Shown: positions 7,572-18,400, numbered from the stretch's first letter. The stretch is DNA of 64,000 nucleotides from Bog-950 sp964631835 (GCA_964631835.1 CAZWAD010000011.1:51762-115761); one strand, 5' to 3'. Notes: generated by a model not told the origin, from the letters alone. A program made the numbers and translations.

Positions 7572-8879
7572 GTGAATACTGAGTTGTTTATAGTCCGCAA
7601 GATAGCATTCAGCAGCCGGAAAAGTTTTTCTGCATTTATCATTCGTATTGCTGTTGCTTCCGTTACGCTCAGTTTAAGCACGATGATTATTACTACCAGT
7701 ATGGTCAACGGATTCCAGAAAGAAATCAGGAACAAAGTGCTGGGATTCTGGTCTCATCTTGAAATTGTGCCGTTCAGCCTTTCTAATTCTCTTCAGGAAG
7801 AAGGGATTTACCGCCTGCAGGATTTTTACGGGAACAAAAATATTATCCCCGAAGCGAGGCATATTCAGGTAACGGCACTTAAAGGCGGATTACTGAAAAC
7901 CGAAAATGATTTTGAGGGTGTTGTTTTAAAAGGCGCTGGGGCTGATTTCGACTGGAGCAATTTTACTCCGTATCTTAAGGCTGGAGAAACAATTTCAAGT
8001 GATACCAGCCTGTCTCGTAGTGAAATTGTTATTTCAAAATCTACTTCATCGCGGCTTCATTTAAGTGTGGGAGACAAAATCATAGTTTCCTTTATGGGCA
8101 GAAATATCCGCAACCGCCCGTTCAGAATTAAGGGAATTTACGAGACAGGGTTGGAAGAGTTTGACAAGAAATATGCCTTGGTTGACATCGGTGTTATTCA
8201 GGACTTAAACAACTGGGGCCGCGATACTGTAGGCGGATTCGAAGTATTTCTGAAGCAGGAGAGCCTGTTTAAAAACAGAAGCACTTCATACTTTCTTACT
8301 ATTTTCGGAAATCTGCTTGATGAGGAAAGTTTTTCAGAAATGAAAAAAGACCCTCTTGAAAAAATTGGCGAAAATATTTATGCGAGGATGAATAATCCGA
8401 AACTCGATGTGCAAAGCATCAAAAGCATTATGCCCGGAATCTTTGACTGGCTCGACCTTCAAACCATGAACGAACTAATTATACTTTCATTAATGCTGAT
8501 TGTGGCTATCATTAACATGATTACCGCTTTGCTGATTCTCATCCTGGAACGCACCAATATGATTGGAATAATGAAAGCGCTTGGGGCAAGTAATATTTCG
8601 GTGCGAAAAATATTCCTCTATTATAGTGCGATTATCATCGGCATCGGGCTGGTTGCAGGAAATTTTTTCGGACTTGGAGTTTGCTTTATGCAAAATCAAT
8701 TTCATTTCATCACACTTCCGCAGGAATCATACTACCTCTCTTACGCACCTGTTTCTGTTAACTGGAGCTGGATTTTTGCGCTGAATACGGGGACTATTCT
8801 TCTTACTCTTTTACTTCTGATTATTCCATCTATGCTAGTCACAAAAATATCACCGGTTAAGGCCATCCGGTTTGAATAA
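7572..8879 (+). CDS. ABC transporter permease, FtsX/LolCE-like
   Basis: A 435-aa permease starting with GTG (MNTELFIVRKIAFSS). It has the type VII ABC layout: one N-terminal membrane helix (about 20-45), a large MacB-like periplasmic domain (about 46-300) and three C-terminal helices (about 305-330, 350-378 and 400-425) forming an FtsX domain. LERTNMIGIMKALGAS near 328-343 is the typical coupling loop, and TKISPVKAIRFE the usual C-terminus. Relatives extract lipoproteins (LolC/E) or drive efflux and division. No ATPase gene is adjacent, so the partner must be elsewhere. The lipoprotein-release assignment is an inference from architecture. Confidence 0.88.
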   Translation: MNTELFIVRKIAFSSRKSFSAFIIRIAVASVTLSLSTMIITTSMVNGFQKEIRNKVLGFWSHLEIVPFSLSNSLQEEGIYRLQDFYGNKNIIPEARHIQVTALKGGLLKTENDFEGVVLKGAGADFDWSNFTPYLKAGETISSDTSLSRSEIVISKSTSSRLHLSVGDKIIVSFMGRNIRNRPFRIKGIYETGLEEFDKKYALVDIGVIQDLNNWGRDTVGGFEVFLKQESLFKNRSTSYFLTIFGNLLDEESFSEMKKDPLEKIGENIYARMNNPKLDVQSIKSIMPGIFDWLDLQTMNELIILSLMLIVAIINMITALLILILERTNMIGIMKALGASNISVRKIFLYYSAIIIGIGLVAGNFFGLGVCFMQNQFHFITLPQESYYLSYAPVSVNWSWIFALNTGTILLTLLLLIIPSMLVTKISPVKAIRFE

Positions 8880-8903
8880 AAATTGATTTGTAATACCTGA
8901 TAC

Positions 8904-10796
8904 ATGAAACAGATAACCACATTTGAAGAATACCTTCAGGAATATAGGAGGAGTATTGACAACCCTGAAAAGTTTTGGGCTGAAGTAGCTGAATCTTTTA
9001 CCTGGATAAAAAAATGGAATAAAGTTCTGGATTGGAATTTTACTGAACCTAAAATAAGGTGGTTCGAAGGTGCTGAATGTAATTTGAGCGAAAATTGTGT
9101 TGACAGGCATTTACAAACCCGCGGTGAGCAGATTGCTATTATCTGGGAACCAAATGACCCGAACGAAAAGCACAAAACACTCACTTATACTGAACTCCAC
9201 AAGGAAGTTTGCCGTTTTGCAAACGCTTTGAAGAATTTAGGAATTAAGCCTGGTGACCGTATTTGCATTTACCTGCCTATGATTCCCGAAGCAGCTATTG
9301 CCATGCTGGCTTGTGCACGAATTGGTGCAATTCATTCTGTTGTATTTGCAGGGTTTTCTTCCTCATCTCTGGCTGATAGAATTAATGATTGCGGGTGTAA
9401 TCTTTTAATCACTGCCGATGCATTCTTCAGGGGGAATAAAAAAATTGAGCTGAAAAAAATTGCTGATGACGCGTTGCAGCAAACATCTTGTGTTAAACAT
9501 TGCCTGATATTCAATCACCGTCATACAAACATAGAAATGAAGGAAGGCAGAGACATTTGGTGGCATGATGCATTAAAAAATATGTCAGGTGAAAATGCTG
9601 CCCAGGCTATGGATGCAGAAGCCCCGCTTTTTATTCTGTATACCTCAGGCTCAACCGGAAAACCTAAAGGTGTGCTGCATACTACAGCAGGCTATATGGT
9701 TTATGCGGGCTATACATTTCTGAATGTCTTTAATTTTCGGAAAGGTGAAGTTTTCTTTTGTACGGCTGATGTCGGTTGGGTAACAGGTCATTCCTATCTC
9801 ATTTACGGGCCACTTTTAAATGGGGCCACCACTATTATGTTCGAGGGGATTCCCACTTATCCCGACCACGGAAGGTTTTGGGATGTGGCTTATAAACACA
9901 AGGTAAACATCTTTTATACAGCTCCCACAGCTATTCGCTCGCTCCAAACTTTCGGGGAAGAAATTTTTAAAACTAAAGACCTTTCATCGCTTAGAGTTTT
10001 AGGAACGGTAGGCGAACCCATCAATGAAGATGCATGGGAATGGTACCACAAAAATGTGGGCAAAGAAAAGTGTCCAATTGTTGACACCTGGTGGCAGACT
10101 GAAACAGGAGGAATCATGATTTCACCCATAGCAACCGTTACCAAATTGAAGCCTTCATTCGCTACCTTACCGTTACCCGGAGTACAACCTGTTTTATTAA
10201 CTGAAAAGGGGAAGGAAATTGAGGGAAATAACATTGAGGGAAGTTTATGCATAAAATTTCCATGGCCAGGAATAGCTCGAACAGTTTACGGCAACCACGA
10301 GCGTTTTAGGCAAACCTACTTCTCGGCATATCCGAATTATTATTTCACCGGTGACGGCAGCCGGAGAGATAGTGATGGGTATTACCGAATAACAGGAAGA
10401 GTAGATGATGTGATAAACGTTTCCGGTCATAGAGTTGGTACCGGAGAAATTGAGGACGCCATTGACGAACATCCTCTGGCTGTTGAAACAGCTGTAGTCG
10501 GCTTTCCACATGAAATCAAGGGGCAGGGGATTTATGCTTTTGTGATTTGCGCGGAAGAAATTCAGGATGATGTGAAGTTCTGCTCTGAAGTTCGGGCGAT
10601 AGTTTCCTTAAAAATAGGGGCATTTGCACGTCCCGATAAAATTCAAATTGTTACAGGCTTACCTAAAACGCGAAGCGGGAAAATAATGCGAAGAATTTTA
10701 AGAAAGATAGCAGAAGGCAATTTTTCAGAATTAGGAGATGTTACAACACTACTTGATCCGTTAGTTGTAGAACAAATAAAAGAAGGAGCCTTGTAG
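8904..10796 (+). CDS. acs: Acetyl-CoA synthetase, AMP-forming
   Basis: Activates acetate with ATP and CoA to acetyl-CoA. The 630 aa are close to the usual 650. The N-terminal ACAS segment is followed by the P-loop YTSGSTGKPKG (about 245-255), the acetate-pocket region TADVGWVTGHSYLIYGPL (about 290-307), TWWQTETGG (about 394-402), the adenylate and hinge motifs TGDGSRRDSDGYYRITGR (about 479-496) and the C-terminal KTRSGKIMRR (about 587-596), whose Lys is the one regulated by acetylation in other Acs enzymes. It lies 24 bp after the permease gene, with a strong terminator downstream. Confidence 0.96.
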   Translation: MKQITTFEEYLQEYRRSIDNPEKFWAEVAESFTWIKKWNKVLDWNFTEPKIRWFEGAECNLSENCVDRHLQTRGEQIAIIWEPNDPNEKHKTLTYTELHKEVCRFANALKNLGIKPGDRICIYLPMIPEAAIAMLACARIGAIHSVVFAGFSSSSLADRINDCGCNLLITADAFFRGNKKIELKKIADDALQQTSCVKHCLIFNHRHTNIEMKEGRDIWWHDALKNMSGENAAQAMDAEAPLFILYTSGSTGKPKGVLHTTAGYMVYAGYTFLNVFNFRKGEVFFCTADVGWVTGHSYLIYGPLLNGATTIMFEGIPTYPDHGRFWDVAYKHKVNIFYTAPTAIRSLQTFGEEIFKTKDLSSLRVLGTVGEPINEDAWEWYHKNVGKEKCPIVDTWWQTETGGIMISPIATVTKLKPSFATLPLPGVQPVLLTEKGKEIEGNNIEGSLCIKFPWPGIARTVYGNHERFRQTYFSAYPNYYFTGDGSRRDSDGYYRITGRVDDVINVSGHRVGTGEIEDAIDEHPLAVETAVVGFPHEIKGQGIYAFVICAEEIQDDVKFCSEVRAIVSLKIGAFARPDKIQIVTGLPKTRSGKIMRRILRKIAEGNFSELGDVTTLLDPLVVEQIKEGAL

Positions 10797-10814
10797 TCAG
10801 TAACTTCCGTACAA

Positions 10815-10846
10815 CAAAAAAGTCCCGAAGATTCGGGACTTTTTTA
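10815..10846. terminator. Intrinsic terminator, bidirectional
   Basis: AGTCCCGA (10821-10828) and TCGGGACT (10833-10840) form a perfect 8-bp stem, preceded by A6 and followed by T-rich sequence. It can end acs on the plus strand and the small lipoprotein gene on the minus strand. Confidence 0.9.
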
Positions 10847-10865
10847 TTTTGATGTCTTCCGCTGA

Positions 10866-11051
10866 TTAATGGGCAGCAGCTGTAGTGTCAGCCGGAGCAG
10901 CCATTGTATCGGCTGGTGCTGTTGTTTCAGCAGCAGCTTCAACAGCAGCAGTATCAGTAGTTGTGGCAGCAGCATCATCAGCAGGCTTATTATTGCAAGC
11001 TGAAAGAACAACTACAGAGGCAGCAACGAAAGCGAAAAATACTTTTTTCAT
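10866..11051 (-). CDS. Small Ala/Thr/Asp-rich lipoprotein
   Basis: A 61-residue protein with a lipoprotein signal (MKKVFFAFVAASVVVLSAC, lipobox LSAC at 16-19) and a mature part of only about 43 residues, made almost entirely of Ala, Thr, Asp, Glu and Pro in imperfect repeats (AAPADTTAA). It should be tethered to a membrane and acidic and disordered. It has its own Bacteroidota-type promoter (TTG at 11118-11120, N21, TATATTTG at 11089-11096) and shares a terminator with acs. Function unknown. Confidence 0.85.
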   Translation of the reverse strand: MKKVFFAFVAASVVVLSACNNKPADDAAATTTDTAAVEAAAETTAPADTMAAPADTTAAAH

Positions 11052-11088
11052 TTCTTTTGTTTTTAAGTTAGGTTAAATAATTGACGCG

Positions 11089-11120
11089 CAAATATAAATT
11101 TCCAAAATTGGTAATTCCAA
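11089..11120 (-). promoter_or_regulatory. Bacteroidota-type promoter of the small lipoprotein gene
   Basis: Read on the minus strand, TTG (11120-11118), a 21-bp spacer and TATATTTG (11096-11089) match the TTG-N19-21-TAnnTTTG pattern. It lies about 40 bp upstream of the ATG. Confidence 0.75.
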
Positions 11121-11190
11121 ATTTTTCTTAATTTTTTTTTAATAGGATGTTAACAGTATAAATTACGGGCTGTAGCAGGTTTAAGGCAGC

Positions 11191-12498
11191 CTATTTCTCC
11201 CGAAAAAAGATATTAATAGGCGCTCCATGAAAATCAAAGGCTTCCCTGAGCTTGTTTTCAAGGAAGTTCTTATAAGGAGTTCGTATATATTTCGGATGAT
11301 TGGTAAAGAACGCAAACGCGGGTGAAGGGGTAGGCAACTGCGTTACATATTTGATTTTGACCAATTTCCCATCCATAGCGGGCGGGGAATATTTTCCGAT
11401 TGCCTGAAGCATTATATCATTCAGCTTAGAGGTGGAAATCTTCTTTTTCAGGTTTGCAAAAACCATCTCAATGGTTTCTATGATTCTGAAAATTCTCTGT
11501 TTTTCATAAACGGAAATAAATATAATAGGTACATCACTAAATGGAGCAAGTTTAGTTCGGAGAACTTCTTCGTAGTCGCGGGCGGTATTTGTTGTTTTGT
11601 CAATCAAATCCCACTTGTTTACGGCTATAATAATACCCCTATGTTTTTTCACTGCCATTTTAAAAATGGAAAGATCTTGCTGTGTAATTCCTTTTGAAGC
11701 GTCAAGGACAATGACAGCTACATCTGATTCATCAAGGGCATTAACTGCACGGATAACAGAGTAAAACTCCAGATTTTCGTGGACCTTGGCTTTGCTGCGG
11801 ATACCTGCTGTATCAATAAGAATAAGTCTCTTACCGAATTTGTCGTAAAGCGAATGCACTGAATCGCGGGTAGTTCCGGCAATATCTGTAACAATGTTTC
11901 TTTGCTCGCCAAGGAGCAGGTTTACCAATGAGGATTTGCCAACATTCGGCTGACCTATGATGCATACTTTGGGAATAGTTTCGTCTTTGACTTCTTCAAC
12001 TTCTTTAGGAATCCTTTCCGCAATAGCATCTAACAGGTCTCCTGTGCCAGAACCTGTCATGGCAGCAATGAAAAAAATATTATCAAACCCCAGACTGTAA
12101 AATTCATTTGCCTCGTGAAAACGCTCCACATTATCCACTTTATTTACAACCAGAAAAACATTTTTAGGGTTTTTTCTCAGGATATTTGCAAATTCATCAT
12201 CTAAAGGCGTAACACCTGTATCAGCATCAACAACAAAAAGCAGCAACGATGCTTCTTCAATAGCAATAAGAACCTGTTCCCTGATTTGTTTCTCAAAAAC
12301 ATCTTTTGAATCGGGAACAAAGCCCCCTGTATCAATTACATTGAATTTCTTACCGCTCCATTCGCATTCACCATAAATACGGTCACGGGTAACACCGCTC
12401 ACATCATCAATGATTGACTTTTTTTCGCCAATCAAACGATTGAACAGGGTAGATTTACCCACGTTAGGTCGTCCGACAATTGCTACTGTAAATCCCAT
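11191..12498 (-). CDS. der: Ribosome-biogenesis GTPase Der (EngA)
   Basis: Essential double GTPase acting in 50S subunit maturation. It contains two tandem G domains (P-loops GRPNVGKS at 9-16 and GQPNVGKS at 182-189; NKVD and NKWD for G4; DTGG and DTAG for G3) and a C-terminal KH-like domain (about 350-435). The 435 aa match the family. Its start is 15 bp after the era stop on the same strand, so era-der form an operon of two ribosome-assembly GTPases. Confidence 0.97.
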   Translation of the reverse strand: MGFTVAIVGRPNVGKSTLFNRLIGEKKSIIDDVSGVTRDRIYGECEWSGKKFNVIDTGGFVPDSKDVFEKQIREQVLIAIEEASLLLFVVDADTGVTPLDDEFANILRKNPKNVFLVVNKVDNVERFHEANEFYSLGFDNIFFIAAMTGSGTGDLLDAIAERIPKEVEEVKDETIPKVCIIGQPNVGKSSLVNLLLGEQRNIVTDIAGTTRDSVHSLYDKFGKRLILIDTAGIRSKAKVHENLEFYSVIRAVNALDESDVAVIVLDASKGITQQDLSIFKMAVKKHRGIIIAVNKWDLIDKTTNTARDYEEVLRTKLAPFSDVPIIFISVYEKQRIFRIIETIEMVFANLKKKISTSKLNDIMLQAIGKYSPPAMDGKLVKIKYVTQLPTPSPAFAFFTNHPKYIRTPYKNFLENKLREAFDFHGAPINIFFREK

Positions 12499-12513
12499 TA
12501 TTGTTTCAGTTGG

Positions 12514-13398
12514 TTAGTTTAAATAACCAAAATTTTTGAGCGAATCTAAATCGTTCCGCCACTTGTCCTTAACTTTTACAACTAATTCCAAGTAAACCTT
12601 CTTACCAATAAACTTTTCTATTTCCTTACGTGCGGTAGTTCCTGTTTTTTTCAAAGCTTCTCCCCCATGGCCAATCAGAATAGCTTTTTGCGATTCACGC
12701 TCTACATAAATGAAGCATTTTATCCGGTCGAGCTTTTCAGTTTCTGTGTAACTTTCAACTTCAACCTGACAGGAATATGGAACTTCCTTGCTGTAATTCA
12801 AAAAAATTTGCTCTCTAACAATTTCCGAAACAAAAAATCGTACGTTGCGATTGGTCAGTTGCTCTTTATCGTAATAGGGGGGGGATTCGGGCAGCAGTTC
12901 AACTATCTTCCTGATTATTTTACCGGCATTGATTCCTGATGAAGCGCTGACAGGCAGAACTCCGGCTTCAGGAAATTTCTTCTTCCAGGCTGCGAGCAGG
13001 TTTTCTGTTTCTTCCTTTGAATACAAGTCAATTTTATTGAGCAGAATAATAAAGGGGACTTGGCTTTCAGAGGCCAAAATCAGCAAGGGTTTCTGCTCTT
13101 CTTCTGTTTGAAACTTATCCGTAACAAAAAGCAGCACATCGGCATCTTCAAATGCTTCTTTCACTGAATCATTCATAGAGGCCTGTAACTTGTAAGCAGG
13201 CTGACGGATATAACCGGGGGTATCGGAAAACACAACCTGATAGTTGTCTCCGTTTTCAATTCCTAAAATTCGGTGGCGGGTTGTTTGAGCTTTTGAGGTG
13301 ATTATGCTCAACCGTTCCCCAAGCAGGGCATTTAATAGAGTAGATTTACCTACATTGGGAAGCCCAACAATATTGACAAAACCGGCCCGGTGATTCAT
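12514..13398 (-). CDS. era: Ribosome-biogenesis GTPase Era
   Basis: Binds 16S rRNA and 30S precursors and couples growth to ribosome assembly. The G domain spans residues 1-170, with P-loop GLPNVGKS (12-19), DTPGYIRQ (G3) and NKID (G4). A C-terminal KH domain (about 195-290) includes GHGGEALKKTG, the RNA-binding GxxG-type loop. The length of 294 aa is typical. It is first in the era-der operon, and its start lies only about 70 bp from the divergent initiator tRNA gene. Confidence 0.97.
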   Translation of the reverse strand: MNHRAGFVNIVGLPNVGKSTLLNALLGERLSIITSKAQTTRHRILGIENGDNYQVVFSDTPGYIRQPAYKLQASMNDSVKEAFEDADVLLFVTDKFQTEEEQKPLLILASESQVPFIILLNKIDLYSKEETENLLAAWKKKFPEAGVLPVSASSGINAGKIIRKIVELLPESPPYYDKEQLTNRNVRFFVSEIVREQIFLNYSKEVPYSCQVEVESYTETEKLDRIKCFIYVERESQKAILIGHGGEALKKTGTTARKEIEKFIGKKVYLELVVKVKDKWRNDLDSLKNFGYLN

Positions 13399-13424
13399 GC
13401 TGGCAGCTAAAATAGAAAAGCGGC

Positions 13425-13454
13425 TTGTATTCTGTTGAATTAGATATATATTTG
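13425..13454 (+). promoter_or_regulatory. Bacteroidota-type promoter of the initiator tRNA
   Basis: TTG at 13425-13427, a 19-bp spacer and TATATTTG at 13447-13454 give an exact TTG-N19-TAnnTTTG promoter, 11 bp before the mature tRNA 5' end. The stretch TATATTTGCCGTCC is repeated exactly upstream of the other tRNA in this window. Confidence 0.88.
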
Positions 13455-13465
13455 CCGTCCCAAAT

Positions 13466-13538
<73 letters not shown>

Positions 13539-13545
13539 CACTCGG

Positions 13546-13580
13546 AAACCCCTGTCAGCAGTAACTTTCAGGGGTTTTTT
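13546..13580 (+). terminator. Intrinsic terminator after the initiator tRNA
   Basis: AAACCCCTG (13546-13554) pairs with CAGGGGTTT (13569-13577), and T6 runs through the end. It lies 8 bp after the tRNA. Confidence 0.88.
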
Positions 13581-13649
13581 ACTTTCTTTTTAAGACCCGC
13601 TTAAATATTCATTTTTGCCCCGACCAAATTCATCATTCGGAAACCTGTT

Positions 13650-14069
13650 GTGAATCTCTATAAATCCATTAAATTCATGGCCCCTTTTGCATTGCTCATC
13701 ATTGCCCTCATTTTTGTCATCAATGTAATTACCCACGGCCGAATTTCACATCCCGGAAAAACAACCTATCAGAACAAATGTGCCGACTGCCACGGTGATA
13801 ATGGCGAAGGCATCCGCGAACTCATACCACCTTTAGCTAATGCCGATTTTGCTTTGCAACATTTTGACTCTATTCCCTGCTGGCTTAAAAACGGGATCAG
13901 CCGCCCCATTACGGTTAACGGCAAAAATTACGATCAGCCTATGTATGGTATTGAGTTAGATGAAGTTCAAATAGCCAACCTCATGAATTACATAAGCAAA
14001 GAAATGCTCAACTCTGAACGGGAGGTAACATCCCTTGAAGTAAAAGAGAGATTAAAGGAGTGTAAGTAA
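13650..14069 (+). CDS. Membrane-anchored class I cytochrome c
   Basis: A 139-aa protein starting with GTG; an in-frame ATG at 13677 (MAPFALL) is an alternative. One N-terminal anchor helix (about 10-27) is followed by a mono-haem domain with CADCH (44-48) as the haem site and M98 in QPMYG as the likely sixth ligand. It should face the periplasm and carry single electrons. No oxidase genes are adjacent, so the donor and acceptor are unknown. The symporter gene follows after about 40 bp. Confidence 0.9.
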   Translation: MNLYKSIKFMAPFALLIIALIFVINVITHGRISHPGKTTYQNKCADCHGDNGEGIRELIPPLANADFALQHFDSIPCWLKNGISRPITVNGKNYDQPMYGIELDEVQIANLMNYISKEMLNSEREVTSLEVKERLKECK

Positions 14070-14111
14070 CCTGGATTGGTAGGGCGTGTAAAACTATTTA
14101 CATTAGCCCGC

Positions 14112-15407
14112 ATGCTTAAATCCATTCCCCTCCATTACAAAATTATTGCCGGCATGATTTCCGGTATCATTGCCGGAACAATCGTACAGCTATTCAGGCT
14201 AGACCCCGAAACCGTTGCTTCCATCAATCAATGGGTAAAACCTGTAGGCGATATCTTCCTGCGACTCATCTTCATGATGGTTATTCCTTTAATCTTCTGC
14301 GCCCTAATTATTGGCGTAGGCGAATTCACCGATTTGAAAAACCTCCGCAGAATAGGCATCCGTACCTTGATTTATACCGTTACCGTCTCTATTATTTCTG
14401 TAATTATAGGTATTACCATGGTTAAAATGTTTCAGCCGGGTACCGGCATACCTGAGCAAAGCCGCGAGCAACTTATTTCGCAATATGCCGATAAAATGAA
14501 AACTGTGGCAGAAACCGCCAGTCAGAACAAAGAAAGATCGGTTCCGGAAATTATTGTTTCCCTTATCCCCAAAAATCCTTTCGAAGATATGGTCAATGCC
14601 TACAATCCCGACTATAGGGGCGGAGGTATTCTGGCCGTTATGTTCTTTTCCCTCATGATTGGGATTGCACTCATTCTTGTTAACAACGAAAAAACAACCG
14701 CATTCAAAAATGCAATAGAGGGTTTTTATGAAGTAATCATGAAAGTTATTGGCATTGCTATGGACTTTGCTCCTTTTGGAGTAGCGGCTCTGTTATATGT
14801 TCTTATTTCCACTACTGGCTGGGATGTTATGCTCGCCCTCGGGAAATATGTGGCGGTAGTCCTTGCCGCCCTCGCTATTCACCAATTTGGAACTTACTCA
14901 TTACTGTTGCATTTTCTTGGCAAAAAAAATCCCGTTGAGTTTTTTAAGCAGATAGATGAAGTCATGCTTACGGCCTTCTCTACCAGCAGCAGTAACGCCA
15001 CACTGCCAACAGCTCTCAGGGCGGCACATGACAAGCTGAAACTGCCCAAACGCGTAAGCAACTTTGTACTTACAGTAGGCAGTACTGCCAACCAAAACGG
15101 AACCGCACTTTTCGAGGGTATCTCAGTGTTGTTTCTGGCACAGTGCTTCCAGATTGATTTGAGCCTCGGGCAGCAAATATCTGTGGTGGTTGTATGTATT
15201 CTCGCAGGCATAGGCACTGCCGGTGTACCCGGTGGCTCACTTCCTGTTATAGCCATCATCCTCGTTTCTGTCGGTATTCCTGCCGAAGCCATCGGTATTA
15301 TCATTGGTGTTGACCGCATCCTCGACATGTGCCGTACCGTCCTCAATGTTTCTGGCGATATGGCTGCAGCTGTTATTATTGCTGAGTGGGAAAAGAAAGG
15401 AAGCTAA
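14112..15407 (+). CDS. Dicarboxylate/amino acid:cation symporter (DAACS family)
   Basis: Inner-membrane secondary transporter of the GltP/GltT/DctA family; it co-transports C4-dicarboxylates, glutamate or aspartate with Na+ or H+. I chose ATG 14112 (MLKSIPLHYKIIAG) over an upstream TTG. Family motifs are complete: the serine-rich hairpin TAFSTSSSNATLPTAL, the substrate-site NQNGTALFEG, AGVPGGSLP, and DRILDMCRTVLNVSGD. The length of 431 aa and about eight hydrophobic helices fit. The substrate cannot be decided from sequence alone. Confidence 0.94.
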   Translation: MLKSIPLHYKIIAGMISGIIAGTIVQLFRLDPETVASINQWVKPVGDIFLRLIFMMVIPLIFCALIIGVGEFTDLKNLRRIGIRTLIYTVTVSIISVIIGITMVKMFQPGTGIPEQSREQLISQYADKMKTVAETASQNKERSVPEIIVSLIPKNPFEDMVNAYNPDYRGGGILAVMFFSLMIGIALILVNNEKTTAFKNAIEGFYEVIMKVIGIAMDFAPFGVAALLYVLISTTGWDVMLALGKYVAVVLAALAIHQFGTYSLLLHFLGKKNPVEFFKQIDEVMLTAFSTSSSNATLPTALRAAHDKLKLPKRVSNFVLTVGSTANQNGTALFEGISVLFLAQCFQIDLSLGQQISVVVVCILAGIGTAGVPGGSLPVIAIILVSVGIPAEAIGIIIGVDRILDMCRTVLNVSGDMAAAVIIAEWEKKGS

Positions 15408-15471
15408 ATCTCTCTTCTCTAACTCCTTTTTCACCCTGCAAACCTTCGCTTCCCTAAGTGCGTCTTTAATA

Positions 15472-15479
15472 TATATTTG
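15472..15479 (+). promoter_or_regulatory. Candidate -7 element (TATATTTG)
   Basis: TATATTTG lies 7 bp ahead of the ATG of the giant secreted protein at 15487. It matches TAnnTTTG, but no TTG stands at the usual distance upstream, and the leader would be almost absent. Confidence 0.45.
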
Positions 15480-15486
15480 TCGCCCG

Positions 15487-18400
15487 ATGAAAAAAACCGT
15501 ATTGGTTTCTCTAGTCCTCTTGCTATTCGCTTTAGCATTTGCACAGGAAATGCACGTGAAGAAACCCAACTTCACTTCCTTTAATACCGACCCGAAAAAC
15601 TATACCAAAGTATTACATAAAAACTCTTCATCCGAATCTAAACTTCATCCTGAATACGGCATCCTTCCTTTCAACGCTCAATGCACCGAATGTGTAGAAC
15701 TTATTGACAAGCGTACCGTTGACTCACGCATATTTCTTAACCCGAATAAAGAAGGGCACACTTACAATCAACAATCTTTCTTCCCGCTTCATTACAGGAA
15801 AAGCGAAAATGATATTTGGCGAACCATTGATTGGCGCCTTCGTCCCGATGCAAATAAGCCAGGAGTTTATGCAGCAGCTAACCAACCGGTGCCTGCAGTA
15901 TGCGATTTAAATACCAAAACAGTTTCGCTCACCGACCGGGGTTTTGAATTTGTATTCAATAAAGATCTGTCGCTCTATTTCACCGACGAAAATACCGTTT
16001 ACACCGCTCCCGAAAAAGGAAACTATACCACATATACCGTAGGCCAAGAAGGGCTTCATGTAAAAAATATATGGAACGGAATTGACATGGAGCAGTTCTT
16101 CCGCATGGGCGAGGTTAAAACCAGTTTCGTAATTAACAGCCGTCTTCAGTTGCCGGTAAGCAAAGGCTTTATGGTTATTGAAGACCACTTTACTTTACCC
16201 GAAGGATACACTTTTGAGGAGGCGAAAAACGGTGAACATATTAACGGTAAATATTTTGGTGGCGATTACTTAGTGAAAGATGCGCAAGGTGAAACCCGAA
16301 TCATCTATGAGCGCCCTTCTTTTCACGATGCTTTGGCCTGGGGCGTAAAGGGAAATTATATCTTAGAAAGAACTGGCAATGATTATACACTGAAAATACT
16401 TGTGCCTGTAGAATGGCTCAACAATCCCGATAATGTTTACCCTATTGTGATTGATCCCATTGTTGTTGGCAAAACAAAGATTGGCGATTTTACTACCACC
16501 GGTAATCCGGTGGCTAATTTCGGCTTTACTACAAAACCTGCCAGTTGCGATTACCAGATGGTAGTTCAGGTTCCGGGCAGAAGTACACTCCTTCGAGCAT
16601 TTGTTGACCTCGAGTACCGTTTGCAGTTCGACCCTATGTGCGGTAATCCGCCTTTGCCTTCGCCTTTCTGCACTTTTTCGCAGGTAACCCAGGAAATTAT
16701 TTGTAACAACTGCGCTACAACCACAGGCAACCTTGTTTGTAATCCTGCAGCCCCTCCTTACACCGGAACATGCACTACCGATTCCAACCTTGTTCCAAAC
16801 GCCAGAGCTGTTCTTATAAACAACTTTGTTCCTAATTATCTGTCTTGTATGCCTCCGCAATGCCCCGATTTTCTAATCAACTTTACTTTAAAGAACCGTG
16901 ATTCCACTTGCGGAGATGTTTGCGGTTATCTGTGTGCTAATGGTTACATGTGGCAGATGACTGTTGAAGCCTGCCGTGTGGAAGGATATATTACGCAGGA
17001 TAAAACACAGGTGTGTGCCGGTCAGCCGGTTGTTTTTACCGCTCATCCTTCTTGCGGAGTTCCGCCTTATCATTACGCATGGACTCAAAACGGGGGCAAT
17101 AGTTACGATACCATTTACGGAACTCCCAACTATACCATTTACCCTAACCAGGATGTTTTTGTCAATTGTATTATCATTGATAATTGCGGAGAGATTGCTG
17201 TAACCAACGACTTGGGAGTTACTGTTATTCCCACTCCACCGGCTGATGCCGGTGCTGATATCCATTTGTGTGCGGGCGGAGTAATCAACATTGGCGGCAG
17301 TCCAACTACCACCGGTGGGGCAACGGTTCAATGGACCGGTGAAAACGGAACCGGCTGGCTCAATAGTACCAATGTTCAGAACCCCTTGCTTTCCGTTCCA
17401 AACGGAACGATTGATACTTTCTTTTATGCAGTTCGCGCTTCAAATATTTCTTGCTTCAGGACAGATACTGTTATTGTGTATTCCAGTCCGGCACCTATGG
17501 CAAACGCAGGAGGTGATGTTACGCTATGTGCGGGAGGCGTAGTTACCCTTGGCGGTAATCCTTCGAGCAATGCAGCTAATGTTCAGTGGACAGGGGAAAC
17601 CACAACCATTACCGGATGGCTGAACAATACAACTGATTTTAACCCGCAGGCGAATATTCCAACGGGAACGGTGGATACTTTTTATTATGTGCTGAATGCC
17701 ACTACAGCTACCTGTTTTAAGACTGATACGGTGGTTATTTTTTCTAACCCTTCGCCTATTGCCAATGCCGGCAGCGATTTTCATTTGTGCGAAGGCGGGA
17801 CAATTACCATTGGCGGAAATCCTACAGCCACTTCAAGTGCATCTGTGTTGTGGAGTGGCGATAATGCTACTTCCGAAAGCTGGCTGAGCAGTACCTCTGC
17901 CTTCAACCCACAGGTAACTGTTCCCCTGGGAACGGTTGGCAACTTCTTTTATGTGGCAAGAGCATTCGACCCGTTGTGCTTTAAGACCGATACGATGAAT
18001 GTTTTCTCACATGCCAATCCGGTAGCCATTGCCGACACCAGCGGTTCAACGAGAATTTGCACCAATCAGTCAGTAACCATTTTTGTGAGCGGAAACTTTG
18101 CTTCATATCAATGGAGCAACGGGCGCACCGGTAGTGCGATTACCGTAAATCAATCCGGTCAGTATTATGCGGTTGTTACCGACCAGTTCGGCTGCAAAGA
18201 CACGAGCAACATTATTACCGTAACTTCTTTCGGTGTTCCATCGGTGAATGTTTTTCCCGATACTTTAATTATGTTTGGCGACAGTGTGGCGCTTTATACC
18301 GACATCAATCTCTCTTCCGCTTCCGTTGATTCATTTATGTGGTATCCGGCTTTGAATATTTCCTGCCCTACCTGCAATAACCCTGTGGTTACGCCTTTGG

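Noticed and set aside
15304..15486. Upstream extension of the giant T9SS protein
   Set aside because: It overlaps the symporter gene and would bury the signal peptide; the ATG at 15487 is the clear start.
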